NCBI GenBank assembly: GCA_900548515.1 | Contig: URKU01000026.1 | Span: 1 to 21,857 of the forward strand | DNA: 21,857 nucleotides | Source: an uncultured Collinsella sp. | GTDB taxonomy: Bacteria > Actinomycetota > Coriobacteriia > Coriobacteriales > Coriobacteriaceae | Reading direction: 5' to 3' | Shown here: piece after piece, positions 7,104 to 13,798 of the stretch | Numbering within the stretch: position 1 is the stretch's first letter | How the letters are laid out: every line of letters begins with the position of its first letter | Translations under genes and position numbers: made by a program | Notes under the pieces: model-generated | Seen by the model: the letters and a program-made list of their open reading frames with translations, nothing else | Database searches by the model: none | What the model was told of the DNA's origin: nothing

Positions 7104-7158
7104 TTGGCGCAAAGGGGACAGGTTACTTTGCACCAACATGGCGTAAAAGGGACAGCCT
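7104..7158. repeat. GGGAC-type repeat with direct and inverted copies
   Basis: TTGGCGCAAAG (7104-7114) and CTTTGCACCAA (7126-7136) form an 11-bp inverted repeat with one wobble around a loop containing GGGGACAGG. The unit GGCG-AAA-GGGACAG then recurs directly (about 7106-7120 and 7140-7155). It occupies most of the gap between the ROK and pyrophosphatase genes; a related logic is seen in the other GGGAC elements here. Confidence 0.6.
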
Positions 7159-7269
7159 TGGCCCCCGTGCCTGCCCCAAAATATGCCGTGGCCCTTCCGT
7201 CTGCGAAGGCTCGGCATCGGCGTGCTACCATAGCTACGTCCAAGTACACATATCAAGTGGAGGAAACCC

Positions 7270-8193
7270 ATGGCAAACGTTCTTGTCTTTGGTCACCAGA
7301 ACCCCGATAACGACGCCATCATGAGCGCCGTCGTCCTGTCCCAGCTGCTCAACCAGGTTGAGTATGCCGGCAACACCTACGAGGCTTGCGCTCTGGGCCA
7401 GCTTCCGGCCGAGTCCGCCAAGCTGCTCGCCGACGCCGGCATCGCCGAGCCCCGCGTGATTGATTCCGTCGAGGCCGGTCAGCTCGTCGTCCTCACCGAC
7501 CACAACGAGTCCGCCCAGTCCGTCGCCGGCCTTAAGGACGCCACGGTCTTTGGCGTCGTCGACCATCACCGCATTGGCGACTTCGAGACCGCCGGCCCGC
7601 TGCACTACATCTGCCTGCCCTGGGGCTCCAGCTGCACCATCGTCACCAAGCTCGCCGGCGTGCTCGGCGTTGAGCTTTCCGACGTCCAGGCCAAGCTGCT
7701 GCTCTCGGCCATGATGACCGACACGCTCATGCTCAAGAGCCCCACCACCACCGATGTCGACCGCGCCGTCGCCGCCAAGCTCGGCGAGCAGGTGGGCGTC
7801 GACCCGGTCAAGTTTGGCATGGAGGTCTTCCTCACCCGTCCGTCCGGCTCCTTCACCGCAGCCGAGATGGTCGGCAACGACATCAAGATGTTCGAGCCCG
7901 CCGGCAAGAAGCTGCTCATCGGCCAGTACGAGACCGTCGACAAGAGCCGCGCGCTCGGCATGATCGACGAGATTCGCGAGGCCATGCGCGTCTACGCCGC
8001 CGAGAAGGGTGCTGACGGCATTGTCCTGTGCATCACCGACATCATGGAGGAGGGTTCTCAGGTCCTGCTCGAGGGCGAGACCGAGGCTGCTCAGAAGGGC
8101 CTGGGCATTGCCGACGAGCACGACGGCGTCTGGATGCCGGGTGTCCTCTCTCGTAAGAAGCAGGTCGCAGCCCCTATCATGGCCGCCTGCTAG
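7270..8193 (+). CDS. ppaC: Manganese-dependent inorganic pyrophosphatase (family II)
   Basis: Hydrolyses pyrophosphate to two phosphates, pulling biosynthetic reactions forward. The 307-aa protein has the DHH-family metal motifs: GHQNPDNDA at 8-16 (His9, Asp13, Asp15), LTDHNE at 75-80 (Asp77), VVDHHR at 96-101 (His99) and an MMTDTL motif with a further Asp. The C-terminal DHHA2 domain ends in SRKKQVAAP (Ser294 to Pro302), the substrate-binding SRKKQ signature of this family. Its length matches the usual 305-310 aa. The ATG follows GGAGG by 6 nt. It appears monocistronic: repeats precede it and a terminator follows at once. Confidence 0.97.
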   Translation: MANVLVFGHQNPDNDAIMSAVVLSQLLNQVEYAGNTYEACALGQLPAESAKLLADAGIAEPRVIDSVEAGQLVVLTDHNESAQSVAGLKDATVFGVVDHHRIGDFETAGPLHYICLPWGSSCTIVTKLAGVLGVELSDVQAKLLLSAMMTDTLMLKSPTTTDVDRAVAAKLGEQVGVDPVKFGMEVFLTRPSGSFTAAEMVGNDIKMFEPAGKKLLIGQYETVDKSRALGMIDEIREAMRVYAAEKGADGIVLCITDIMEEGSQVLLEGETEAAQKGLGIADEHDGVWMPGVLSRKKQVAAPIMAAC

Positions 8194-8212
8194 GTTTAGT
8201 TGACCAAACGCC

Positions 8213-8252
8213 ACGACCGGATCGCGGACGCCCCGCGCTCCGGTCGTTTTTG
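8213..8252 (+). terminator. Rho-independent terminator after ppaC
   Basis: ACGACCGGA (8213-8221) pairs with TCCGGTCGT (8239-8247); the loop has an inner GCG/CGC pairing. A TTTTT run follows. It begins 20 nt after the ppaC stop codon. Confidence 0.88.
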
Positions 8253-8459
8253 TGCACGGCGCCGCGTCGTCTCTTGGACAGGCGGGCCCGCGCCGTTGAG
8301 CAAATAATGTTCAACCTGTGGTTCCGCTTTTCGGCCATGCCTGCGTGCTTGTCGTGCAGGGTAGGCTAGATGCAAGCGTAATACGTTAGAGCGCGGCGCC
8401 GCCACTTGGGCGGGCCGTGCTTTTTTAAGACGGGAGCTTTCCCGTGAAAGGAGCCGCCC
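8253..8459 (+). promoter_or_regulatory. nhaA leader region
   Basis: About 200 bases between the ppaC terminator and nhaA. It holds an inverted repeat GTTGAGCA/TGTTCAAC (8295-8302, 8308-8315, one mismatch) that could be an operator, the small palindrome CGTAATACG (8377-8385), a terminator-like hairpin (8391-8426) and a second hairpin ACGGGA/TCCCGT (8430-8445) directly before the ribosome binding site AAAGGAG (8447-8453). No promoter hexamers are convincing. No known riboswitch consensus is recognisable to me. Confidence 0.5.
8391..8426 (+). terminator. Terminator-like hairpin inside the nhaA leader (possible attenuator)
   Basis: GCGCGGC-G-CCGCC (8391-8403) pairs with GGCGGGCCGTGC (8409-8420): 12 bp with one wobble and one bulged G, 5-nt loop, then TTTTTT (8421-8426). 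It ends only 33 nt before the nhaA ATG, and no gene ends just before it (ppaC already has its own terminator). It may attenuate nhaA or end a small leader RNA. Confidence 0.7.
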
Positions 8460-9818
8460 ATGGCAGCAACTGAGCAGCTGTTCAACGTTCGTGAGCGCAA
8501 GCGCTTTGAACGTCACGACATCTGGGAGCGCATCGCCGAGAACGGCACGATTTCCGCCGCCGTCATGGTCTTCGCCGCCATCGCCGCCGTCATTTGCGCC
8601 AATACCGATGCCTATGAGGCCATCCATCACTTTTTGGAGACCCCGCTGTATGTGGGTCTGGGCAACCTTACGGCCGGTCTCACCGTCGAGCTATTCGTCA
8701 ACGACTTCCTCATGGCGATTTTCTTTTTGTTGGTGGGCATTGAGCTTAAGTACGAGATGACGGTCGGCGAGCTCAAAAACCCGCGTCAGGCCATGCTTCC
8801 CATGCTGGCAGCCGTGGGCGGCGTCGTCGTTCCCGCCTGCATCTACCTGATCTTTAACCATGCCGGCGCGCACAACGGCTGGGCCATTCCCATGGCAACC
8901 GATATTGCCTTTGCGCTGGGCGTGCTGTCGCTTTTGGGCAATCGCGTGCCCAACGGCGTGCGCGTGTTCTTCTCGACGCTCGCCATCGCCGACGACCTCA
9001 TCTCCATCGCCGCCATCGCCATTTTCTACGGTCAGAGCCCCAATCCGTTTTGGTTGGGCGCCGCCGCGCTTGTGACCTGCGCGCTCGTGTGGCTCAACAA
9101 GACGCAGCATTACCGCCTTGCCCCGTATTCGGTACTGGGTCTGCTGTTGTGGTTCTGCATGTTCAAGAGCGGCGTACATGCCACGCTTGCCGGCGTCATC
9201 TTGGCCTTTACCATCCCGGCCAAGTGCGGCGTCAAGCTCGATAGCCTCACCGATTGGTTGGGCGAGTGCCTGCCGCTGCTCGATGACCGTTACGATGACG
9301 AGGCACACATCCTGGGCCAGCATGACTTTACCGTCTCGACCACCAAGGTCGAGCGCGTCATGCACCGCGTGACCCCGCCGCTCATCCGCATGGAGCGTCT
9401 GATCTCCACGCCGGTCAACTTTGTGATCCTGCCGATCTTCGCGTTCGTCAACGCACAGGTTCGCCTGGTGGGCGTGGATATGAGCACACTGCTCACCGAC
9501 CCGGTGACGCTCGGTGTGTACTTTGGCATGCTGCTGGGCAAGCCGATCGGCATTTTTGGCATGACGTTCGCCTTGGTCAAGCTTAAGGCCTGCGAGCTGC
9601 CGCACAATGTCAACTGGCACATGATTGCCGGTGTGGGCATTCTGGGCGGTATCGGCTTTACCATGTCGATCCTCATCAGCGGCCTTGCTTTCCCGACGGC
9701 CCAGTTTGAGGTTCTGGCCGCCAAGGCCGCTATTCTCGCCGGCTCTGTCACCGCGGCCGTACTTGGCATGATCTACATGAGTGTGATCTGCAAGCACCCC
9801 GCGCCCAAGGACGAGTAA
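8460..9818 (+). CDS. nhaA: Na+/H+ antiporter NhaA
   Basis: Exchanges external protons for cytoplasmic sodium, giving salt and pH tolerance. The 452-aa inner-membrane protein has the NhaA core: NDFLMAIFFLLVGIELKYE at 81-99, ATDIAFALGVLSLLG at 146-160 (Asp148, equivalent to E. coli Asp133), ADDL at 177-180 (Asp178 and Asp179, the ion-binding aspartates) and LLGKPIGI in a late helix (the Lys300 equivalent). It is longer than the 388-aa E. coli protein. The extra length is a charged N terminus of about 30 residues and a hydrophilic central loop (roughly residues 260-310, rich in Asp/Glu/His). The ATG follows AAAGGAG by 6 nt. Expression may be controlled by the leader terminator. Confidence 0.96.
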   Translation: MAATEQLFNVRERKRFERHDIWERIAENGTISAAVMVFAAIAAVICANTDAYEAIHHFLETPLYVGLGNLTAGLTVELFVNDFLMAIFFLLVGIELKYEMTVGELKNPRQAMLPMLAAVGGVVVPACIYLIFNHAGAHNGWAIPMATDIAFALGVLSLLGNRVPNGVRVFFSTLAIADDLISIAAIAIFYGQSPNPFWLGAAALVTCALVWLNKTQHYRLAPYSVLGLLLWFCMFKSGVHATLAGVILAFTIPAKCGVKLDSLTDWLGECLPLLDDRYDDEAHILGQHDFTVSTTKVERVMHRVTPPLIRMERLISTPVNFVILPIFAFVNAQVRLVGVDMSTLLTDPVTLGVYFGMLLGKPIGIFGMTFALVKLKACELPHNVNWHMIAGVGILGGIGFTMSILISGLAFPTAQFEVLAAKAAILAGSVTAAVLGMIYMSVICKHPAPKDE

Positions 9819-9902
9819 AAGCTCGAAAACAGACACCAGAACCGGTTTGGATGCGTTCGAAACTCGGATCAGGGTGCTACTGGCCCCCTGCCAGATACCC
9901 CC

Positions 9903-10132
9903 GTGGTCAAAAAACGCCGTTTGTGAGTACTGTCACAAACGGCGTTTCATTTTAGGTGTGGAAAATAATGAACACAATCATGCTATCTGTATGTTAACGA
10001 GTAATCGCTTGACTCCAATTTGGCGATAGCTACTACTCGGAAAGAAAATCCAGGCGAAAAAACGCCGATTTGGGGGCTAAATCGCTGCTACTAAAAAGGT
10101 AACAGTACTCATATTTGCCCTTTTTTGGCCAC
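9903..10132. mobile_element. MITE-like element with 34-bp imperfect terminal inverted repeats
   Basis: The left end 9903-9936 and the reverse complement of the right end 10132-10099 agree at 26 of 34 positions with no gaps: both begin GTGG-CAAAAAA and both end TGAGTACTGT-AC. The roughly 160-bp interior has no plausible ORF with a ribosome binding site and is AT-rich. Such an organisation fits a non-autonomous element moved by a transposase elsewhere. I see no clear target-site duplication. A repeat-derived RNA or bidirectional terminator is an alternative. Confidence 0.6.
9912..9954 (+). terminator. Long hairpin after nhaA, probable terminator
   Basis: AAACGCCGTTTGTGA (9912-9926) and TCACAAACGGCGTTT (9933-9947) are perfect 15-bp inverted copies with a 6-nt loop, then CATTTTA. 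It lies about 95 nt after the nhaA stop and forms the left end of the inverted-repeat element, so it could end nhaA transcription in passing. Confidence 0.6.
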
Positions 10133-10191
10133 AAGCCCTAAAACAAGCCTCGCCAGGGTCGGGAAACGGGCCAAATCGTCGGCCTCGAGGC

Positions 10192-10446
10192 TCATTCCAC
10201 GGTGCCGTAGATGGCGCCCCAGCCGTGGGCGGCCAAGGCGGAATTGAGCTGGTCGCAAAGTGACTGGCGGTCGTAATAGCCGGGCGGTAGCAGGTTGACG
10301 ATCTCCATGAGATCGGGGGCCAGGTCCAAGATTTCGGCCTGTACGATCAGATCCAGGCGGTCGATGGCGTGGCGGTCGTAAAACAGTCCGTCGACCAGGC
10401 GCTGCAGGTCGCCGAATTCCTCGGCCTGGAACGATCCGTACTCCAT
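10192..10446 (-). CDS. Small conserved-looking hypothetical protein, 84 aa
   Basis: I do not recognise this family. ATG 10446 follows AAGGAGG by 4 nt, a strong site that makes the gene likely; the open frame extends ten codons upstream without one. The protein is acidic and without membrane segments or a signal peptide: an N-terminal MEYGSFQAEEFGDLQRL, a predicted helix-rich middle (IDRLDLIVQAEILDLAPDL) and a C-terminal part NLLPPGYYDRQSLCDQLN. The last part loosely recalls the short helical DUF2795 pattern (leucine-proline-x-gly-x-tyr then helix), but this is a weak impression. The gene is divergent from the aminotransferase and its 3' end meets the inverted-repeat element. Confidence 0.7.
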   Translation of the reverse strand: MEYGSFQAEEFGDLQRLVDGLFYDRHAIDRLDLIVQAEILDLAPDLMEIVNLLPPGYYDRQSLCDQLNSALAAHGWGAIYGTVE

Positions 10447-10547
10447 AGTGCCTCCTTGGGAGCCCCACGCCGGCATGCGCGGCGATTCGTATTTATTGCG
10501 ATGGACTTAATCTATCACGGCTTCATAACGTTGCGGCGGTGGCGGTC

Positions 10548-10553
10548 TATACT
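10548..10553 (+). promoter_or_regulatory. Putative -10 box of the aminotransferase gene
   Basis: TATACT lies 42 nt before the start codon in the divergent gap with the 84-aa gene. The sequence 17 nt upstream (ATAACG) is a weak -35. Confidence 0.5.
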
Positions 10554-10595
10554 TAGACGAACTGCAACGTACCGCTTCGCGAAAGGTCGCACCCC

Positions 10596-11900
10596 ATGCA
10601 GACGATCTACCAGAAGATGGAAACCACCGAACTCGATGCCGCCATCGAGGCACTCAAAGCCGAGGTCGCCGAGGTCAAGGCCAAGGGCCTGGCGCTCGAC
10701 ATGGCCCGCGGCAAGCCGTCGCCCTCCCAAGTGGACATCTCGCGCCCCATGCTTGATATCCTCAACGCCGACGCCGATTTGCACGACGGTAACGTCGACT
10801 GCTCCAATTACGGCTGTTTTGAGGGTATTCCTTCGGCACGCAAGTTGGCAGGGGAGTTCCTGGGCTGCCCCGCCGAGCAGACGCTCGTGCTGGGTTCGTC
10901 GAGCCTTTTGATCGAGCACGACATCGCCGGCATGTTCTGGCGTTGCGGTTCGTGCGACAGCGAGCCCTGGGACACCTACGAGGCCGCGCACGACGGCAAG
11001 AAGGTCAAGTTCCTGTGCCCCGTTCCCGGCTACGATCGCCACTTTGGCATTACCGCCGACTTGGGCATCGAGAACATCCCCGTTGCGATGACCGACAACG
11101 GCCCCGACATGGACGAGATCGAGCGCCTGGTTGCCGCTGACGACTCCATTAAGGGTATCTGGTGCGTGCCCAAGTATTCCAACCCCACGGGCATCACCTT
11201 TAGCGAGGACACCGTGCGTCGCCTGGTCGAGATGCCCACGGCCGCGCCCGATTTCCGCATCTTCTGGGACAACGCCTACTGCGTGCACGACCTGTACGAC
11301 GAGACCGACGAGCTCGCAAACATCTTTGACCTCGCTCGCGCGGCGGGCACCGAGGACCGTGTGGTGGCCTTTGCCTCGACGTCCAAGATCACCTTCCCGG
11401 GCGCCGGCATCGGCTTTATCGGTGCGAGCCCCGCGGTTATCGCCGAGTTCTCCAAGCGCCTGAAGGCCGGCCTCATCAGCGCCGACAAGCTCAACCAGCT
11501 GCGTCACGTGCGCTTCCTTCCCACCATCGAGGCGGTTAAGGAGCACATGAAAAAGCATGCCGAGTTCCTGCGTCCGCGCTTTGAGGCCGTCGAGCGCAAG
11601 CTCACCGAGGGCTTGGGCGACACGGGCTGCGCCACCTGGACGCACCCCCGCGGCGGCTACTTTGTAAGCTTCGATGGTCCCGAGGGCTCGGCCCAAAAGG
11701 TCGCCGCGCTTTGCGCCGACCTGGGCGTCAAGCTCACGCCGGCCGGTGCCACCTGGCCCTATGGCAAGGACCCGCGCGACACCAACATCCGCATCGCGCC
11801 GAGCTATCCCACGGTCGAGGACCTGGAGGCCGCGCTCGATGTGCTGGTGCTGGCCGTTAAGCTTGTCGCTGCCGAGCTTGCTCGTGCCGAGCGCGCCTAA
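10596..11900 (+). CDS. PLP-dependent aspartate aminotransferase, fold type I (subgroup Ic-like)
   Basis: Transfers an amino group between aspartate (or a similar amino acid) and 2-oxoglutarate. The 434-aa protein has PLP enzyme marks: LDMARGKPSP at 34-43, YGCFEGIPSARKLAGEFLG at 72-90, KYSNPTGITFS at 193-203, the cofactor-binding region FWDNAYCVHDL at 223-233, the Schiff-base lysine in STSKITFPGAGIGF (Lys264) and a C-terminal NIRIAPSYPT carrying the carboxylate-binding Arg. These features fit the Asp_aminotransf family (type Ic enzymes such as corynebacterial AspT, about 430 aa) better than the classic AspC or MocR fusions; no DNA-binding domain is present. The ATG follows GAAAGGTCG. It has its own promoter and a short gap to the STAS gene, so the two may be cotranscribed. 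Substrate preference is not certain. Confidence 0.85.
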   Translation: MQTIYQKMETTELDAAIEALKAEVAEVKAKGLALDMARGKPSPSQVDISRPMLDILNADADLHDGNVDCSNYGCFEGIPSARKLAGEFLGCPAEQTLVLGSSSLLIEHDIAGMFWRCGSCDSEPWDTYEAAHDGKKVKFLCPVPGYDRHFGITADLGIENIPVAMTDNGPDMDEIERLVAADDSIKGIWCVPKYSNPTGITFSEDTVRRLVEMPTAAPDFRIFWDNAYCVHDLYDETDELANIFDLARAAGTEDRVVAFASTSKITFPGAGIGFIGASPAVIAEFSKRLKAGLISADKLNQLRHVRFLPTIEAVKEHMKKHAEFLRPRFEAVERKLTEGLGDTGCATWTHPRGGYFVSFDGPEGSAQKVAALCADLGVKLTPAGATWPYGKDPRDTNIRIAPSYPTVEDLEAALDVLVLAVKLVAAELARAERA

Positions 11901-11951
11901 CGCGCGGCTTCCCGTACTATCCGCACTTTCGATACGTAAAGGAGCGTATAC

Positions 11952-12266
11952 ATGGATTTGGGTATTTCCACCAACCCCACGCCAGAGCTCTACACCATTA
12001 AGGTGACCGGTGAGATCGATATCTCTAACGCCGATAGCCTGCGCAACGCCATCGACCTGGCGCTCGAGCAGCCCACCGAGGCCGTTGAGCTCGATTTTGC
12101 CCAGGTGAGCTACATCGATTCGACGGGCATTGGCGTGCTCGTGGGCGCCGCGCACCACGCGGTCGACCACGGCAAGCGTTTTGGCTGCGTCAACGTGCAG
12201 CCCCCGGTGATGCGCGTGGTTCAGCTGTTGGGTGTCGACCAGGAGATTTCGATCACCGCTGCATAA
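11952..12266 (+). CDS. STAS-domain protein, anti-sigma factor antagonist-like
   Basis: A 104-aa single STAS domain. The core motif SYIDSTGIGVLVGA (53-66) matches SpoIIAA/RsbV-type antagonists, with Ser57 as the expected phosphorylation site for a partner anti-sigma kinase. By family analogy the unphosphorylated form would bind an anti-sigma kinase and free a sigma factor. No kinase, sigma factor or PP2C phosphatase is in the window, so the partner is encoded elsewhere, or the protein serves another switch. The ATG follows AAAGGAG by 8 nt. It sits 51 nt after the aminotransferase gene, with a TACTAT sequence in that gap which could be a weak -10. Confidence 0.9.
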   Translation: MDLGISTNPTPELYTIKVTGEIDISNADSLRNAIDLALEQPTEAVELDFAQVSYIDSTGIGVLVGAAHHAVDHGKRFGCVNVQPPVMRVVQLLGVDQEISITAA

Positions 12267-12315
12267 TCTTTGCCCCCAAAAGGGCGTGCCGTTTGGCATA
12301 TGTTTGTGATGCGCT

Positions 12316-12344
12316 CGGACGTTTTGGCGTCCGGGCGCTATACT
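12316..12344 (+). promoter_or_regulatory. Putative tatAC promoter with overlapping inverted repeat
   Basis: CGGACG (12316-12321, sharing GAC with the -35 consensus), a 17-nt spacer and TATACT (12339-12344). The -35 is part of an inverted repeat CGGACG-ttttgg-CGTCCG (12316-12333), which could be an operator or the end hairpin of the preceding STAS transcript. Confidence 0.55.
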
Positions 12345-12409
12345 TGACCGAATGAATAGACGAGTTCCGGCCGAATGGCGCGGTGCGGGCTCGACTCACA
12401 TCGAGCCTT

Positions 12410-12414
12410 GGAGG
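12410..12414 (+). promoter_or_regulatory. Ribosome binding site that sets the tatA GTG start
   Basis: GGAGG, 5 nt before GTG 12420. It excludes the longer upstream frame beginning at 12375, whose extra residues do not fit a TatA N terminus; the nearby ATG at 12415 is out of frame. Confidence 0.85.
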
Positions 12415-12419
12415 TATGT

Positions 12420-13001
12420 GTGTTTGGTATTGGAGAGGGTGAGCTCGCGATCATCGTGGTCTTCGGCTTTTTGCTGTTTGGCCCGGATAAGCTCCCGCAG
12501 ATGGGCCGCACGATCGGCCGTGCCATCCGTCAGTTCCGCGAGACGCAGGAAAAGATGACGGCCGTTGTTCAGTCCGAGATCATCGATCCGGTAAGCGAGG
12601 CCGCTTCGGCTCCGGTCAAGCCCAAGAAGGCTGCCGTCGACGACGATTCCGATGCGGACGATGATGCCGTCGAGACGGTCGCGCCCGCAAAGAAGGAGAC
12701 CTTTGCCGAGCGCCGTGCCCGCCTTGCCGCCGAGAAGGCTGCGAGCGAGGGTGCCACCGAGGACGAAGGTATTGCCGAGGAGGCCAAGGGTGCAGAGCCT
12801 GCCGCCGCTGCTGCTGCCGCAGCCGAGCCCGAGCCTGCTGCAGAGCCGGAGCCCGAGCCCGAGCCGGCAGAGCCCACGACAGCTGACCTCTACGCCCGTC
12901 GTCCCCGTAAGCGCAAGGCTGTCGTCGACCAGCTCGCTCGCGAGCTCGAGGCCGAGGACGACGCCGCTGCCGCCGACGCCCCGAAGGGAGGCGATGAGTA
13001 A
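12420..13001 (+). CDS. tatA: Sec-independent translocase TatA/TatB-type subunit
   Basis: Forms part of the twin-arginine export machine that moves folded proteins across the membrane. From GTG 12420 the product begins MFGIGEGELAIIVVFGFLLF, a short membrane helix with Glu8, then the hinge FGPDKLPQMGRTIGRAIRQF (20-39), the TatA/B amphipathic helix. After residue 50 the protein departs from the usual short tail: an acidic, Ala/Glu/Pro-rich segment with alternating Glu-Pro (about 127-152), then a basic patch RRPRKRK (160-166) and an acidic end. At 193 aa it is much longer than TatA (about 90) and nearer TatB. Only one TatA/B-like gene is here, so it could act as either. Its stop overlaps the tatC start (TAATG), indicating translational coupling. 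Confidence 0.88.
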   Translation: MFGIGEGELAIIVVFGFLLFGPDKLPQMGRTIGRAIRQFRETQEKMTAVVQSEIIDPVSEAASAPVKPKKAAVDDDSDADDDAVETVAPAKKETFAERRARLAAEKAASEGATEDEGIAEEAKGAEPAAAAAAAAEPEPAAEPEPEPEPAEPTTADLYARRPRKRKAVVDQLARELEAEDDAAAADAPKGGDE

Positions 13002-13792
13002 TGCCTATCGGACCTGCGCGTATGCCGCTCTTCGATCACCTGGGAGAGCTCCGTCGCCGCCTGACCATCGTGGTCGTGTCGGTGTTCGCCGCCGCTATCG
13101 TGCTGTATTTCGCCACGCCTGTGGTGCTCGACATCCTGGAAGATCCCATCCGCTCCTTTGTGCCGGACGGTAAGTTCTACATCACTACCACGCTCGGCGG
13201 CTTTGGCTTGCGCTTCTCGCTGGCCATCAAGATGGCCGTGGTCATGTGCACGCCCATGATCATCTGGCAGATTCTGGCGTTTTTCCTGCCGGCGCTTCGA
13301 CCCAACGAGCGCAAGTGGGTCGTGCCCACGGTGCTCGCCTCGACGGTGCTGTTCTTCCTGGGTGCCATCTTCTGCTACTTCATCATCATTCCTGCGGGCT
13401 TTGAGTGGCTCATCGGCGAGACCTCGGCCGTCGCTACGGCACTGCCCGATCTGGAGAACTACGTCAACATGGAGCTGCTCTTTATGATCGGCTTTGGCGT
13501 GGCGTTTGAGCTGCCGCTCATCATCTTCTATCTGTCCGTCTTCCACATCGTGTCCTACGCTGCTTTCCGCGGTGCCTGGCGTTATGTATACGTTGGCCTG
13601 CTCGTGGGTTCGGCTGTGATCACGCCCGACGGCTCGCCCGTTACGCTGGGTCTCATGTATGGCGCCCTGCTCTCGCTCTACGAGATTTCGCTCGCCATCG
13701 CCCGTGTGGTCATTACCGCGCGCGAGGGCAAGGAGGGCCTGTTTGTGAGTCGTCTGGACCTGTTCTCGGACGATGAGGACGACGAGGAGTAA
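13001..13792 (+). CDS. tatC: Sec-independent translocase TatC
   Basis: The receptor core of the Tat system, binding twin-arginine signal peptides. The 263-aa protein shows six membrane segments and the TatC hallmarks: MPLFDHLGELRRRL at the N terminus (8-21), FFLPALRPNERKW in the first cytoplasmic loop, YFIIIPAGFEWL, FGVAFELPLIIFYL and the late VITPDGSPVTLGL. The C-terminal tail is highly acidic (SDDEDDEE). Start ATG overlaps the tatA stop by one base. hypA begins 6 nt after the tatC stop, so tatAC and hypA are probably one transcript. Confidence 0.96.
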   Translation: MPIGPARMPLFDHLGELRRRLTIVVVSVFAAAIVLYFATPVVLDILEDPIRSFVPDGKFYITTTLGGFGLRFSLAIKMAVVMCTPMIIWQILAFFLPALRPNERKWVVPTVLASTVLFFLGAIFCYFIIIPAGFEWLIGETSAVATALPDLENYVNMELLFMIGFGVAFELPLIIFYLSVFHIVSYAAFRGAWRYVYVGLLVGSAVITPDGSPVTLGLMYGALLSLYEISLAIARVVITAREGKEGLFVSRLDLFSDDEDDEE

Positions 13793-13798
13793 ATCGGT

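Larger units (their letters stand above)
9819..10191. other. Gene-free stretch holding an inverted-repeat element
   Basis: No supported gene. The stretch holds a short GGCCCCCTGCC-containing sequence, then the 230-bp element at 9903-10132, then the 3' flank of the 84-aa leftward gene. The centre (about 9950-10050) is clearly more AT-rich than the neighbouring genes. Confidence 0.75.

Noticed and set aside
8253..8459. A known riboswitch class upstream of nhaA
   Set aside because: I could not fit the leader to any consensus I know; only the terminator-like shape is supported, so it is reported as a candidate attenuator.
9847..10029. A 60-codon + strand frame inside the inverted-repeat element
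   Set aside because: It starts before the element and reads through its hairpin end, without a ribosome binding site or domain.
10515..12299. A 594-codon minus-strand frame opposite the aminotransferase and STAS genes
   Set aside because: Covers two well-supported genes, has no recognisable domain and no start signal.
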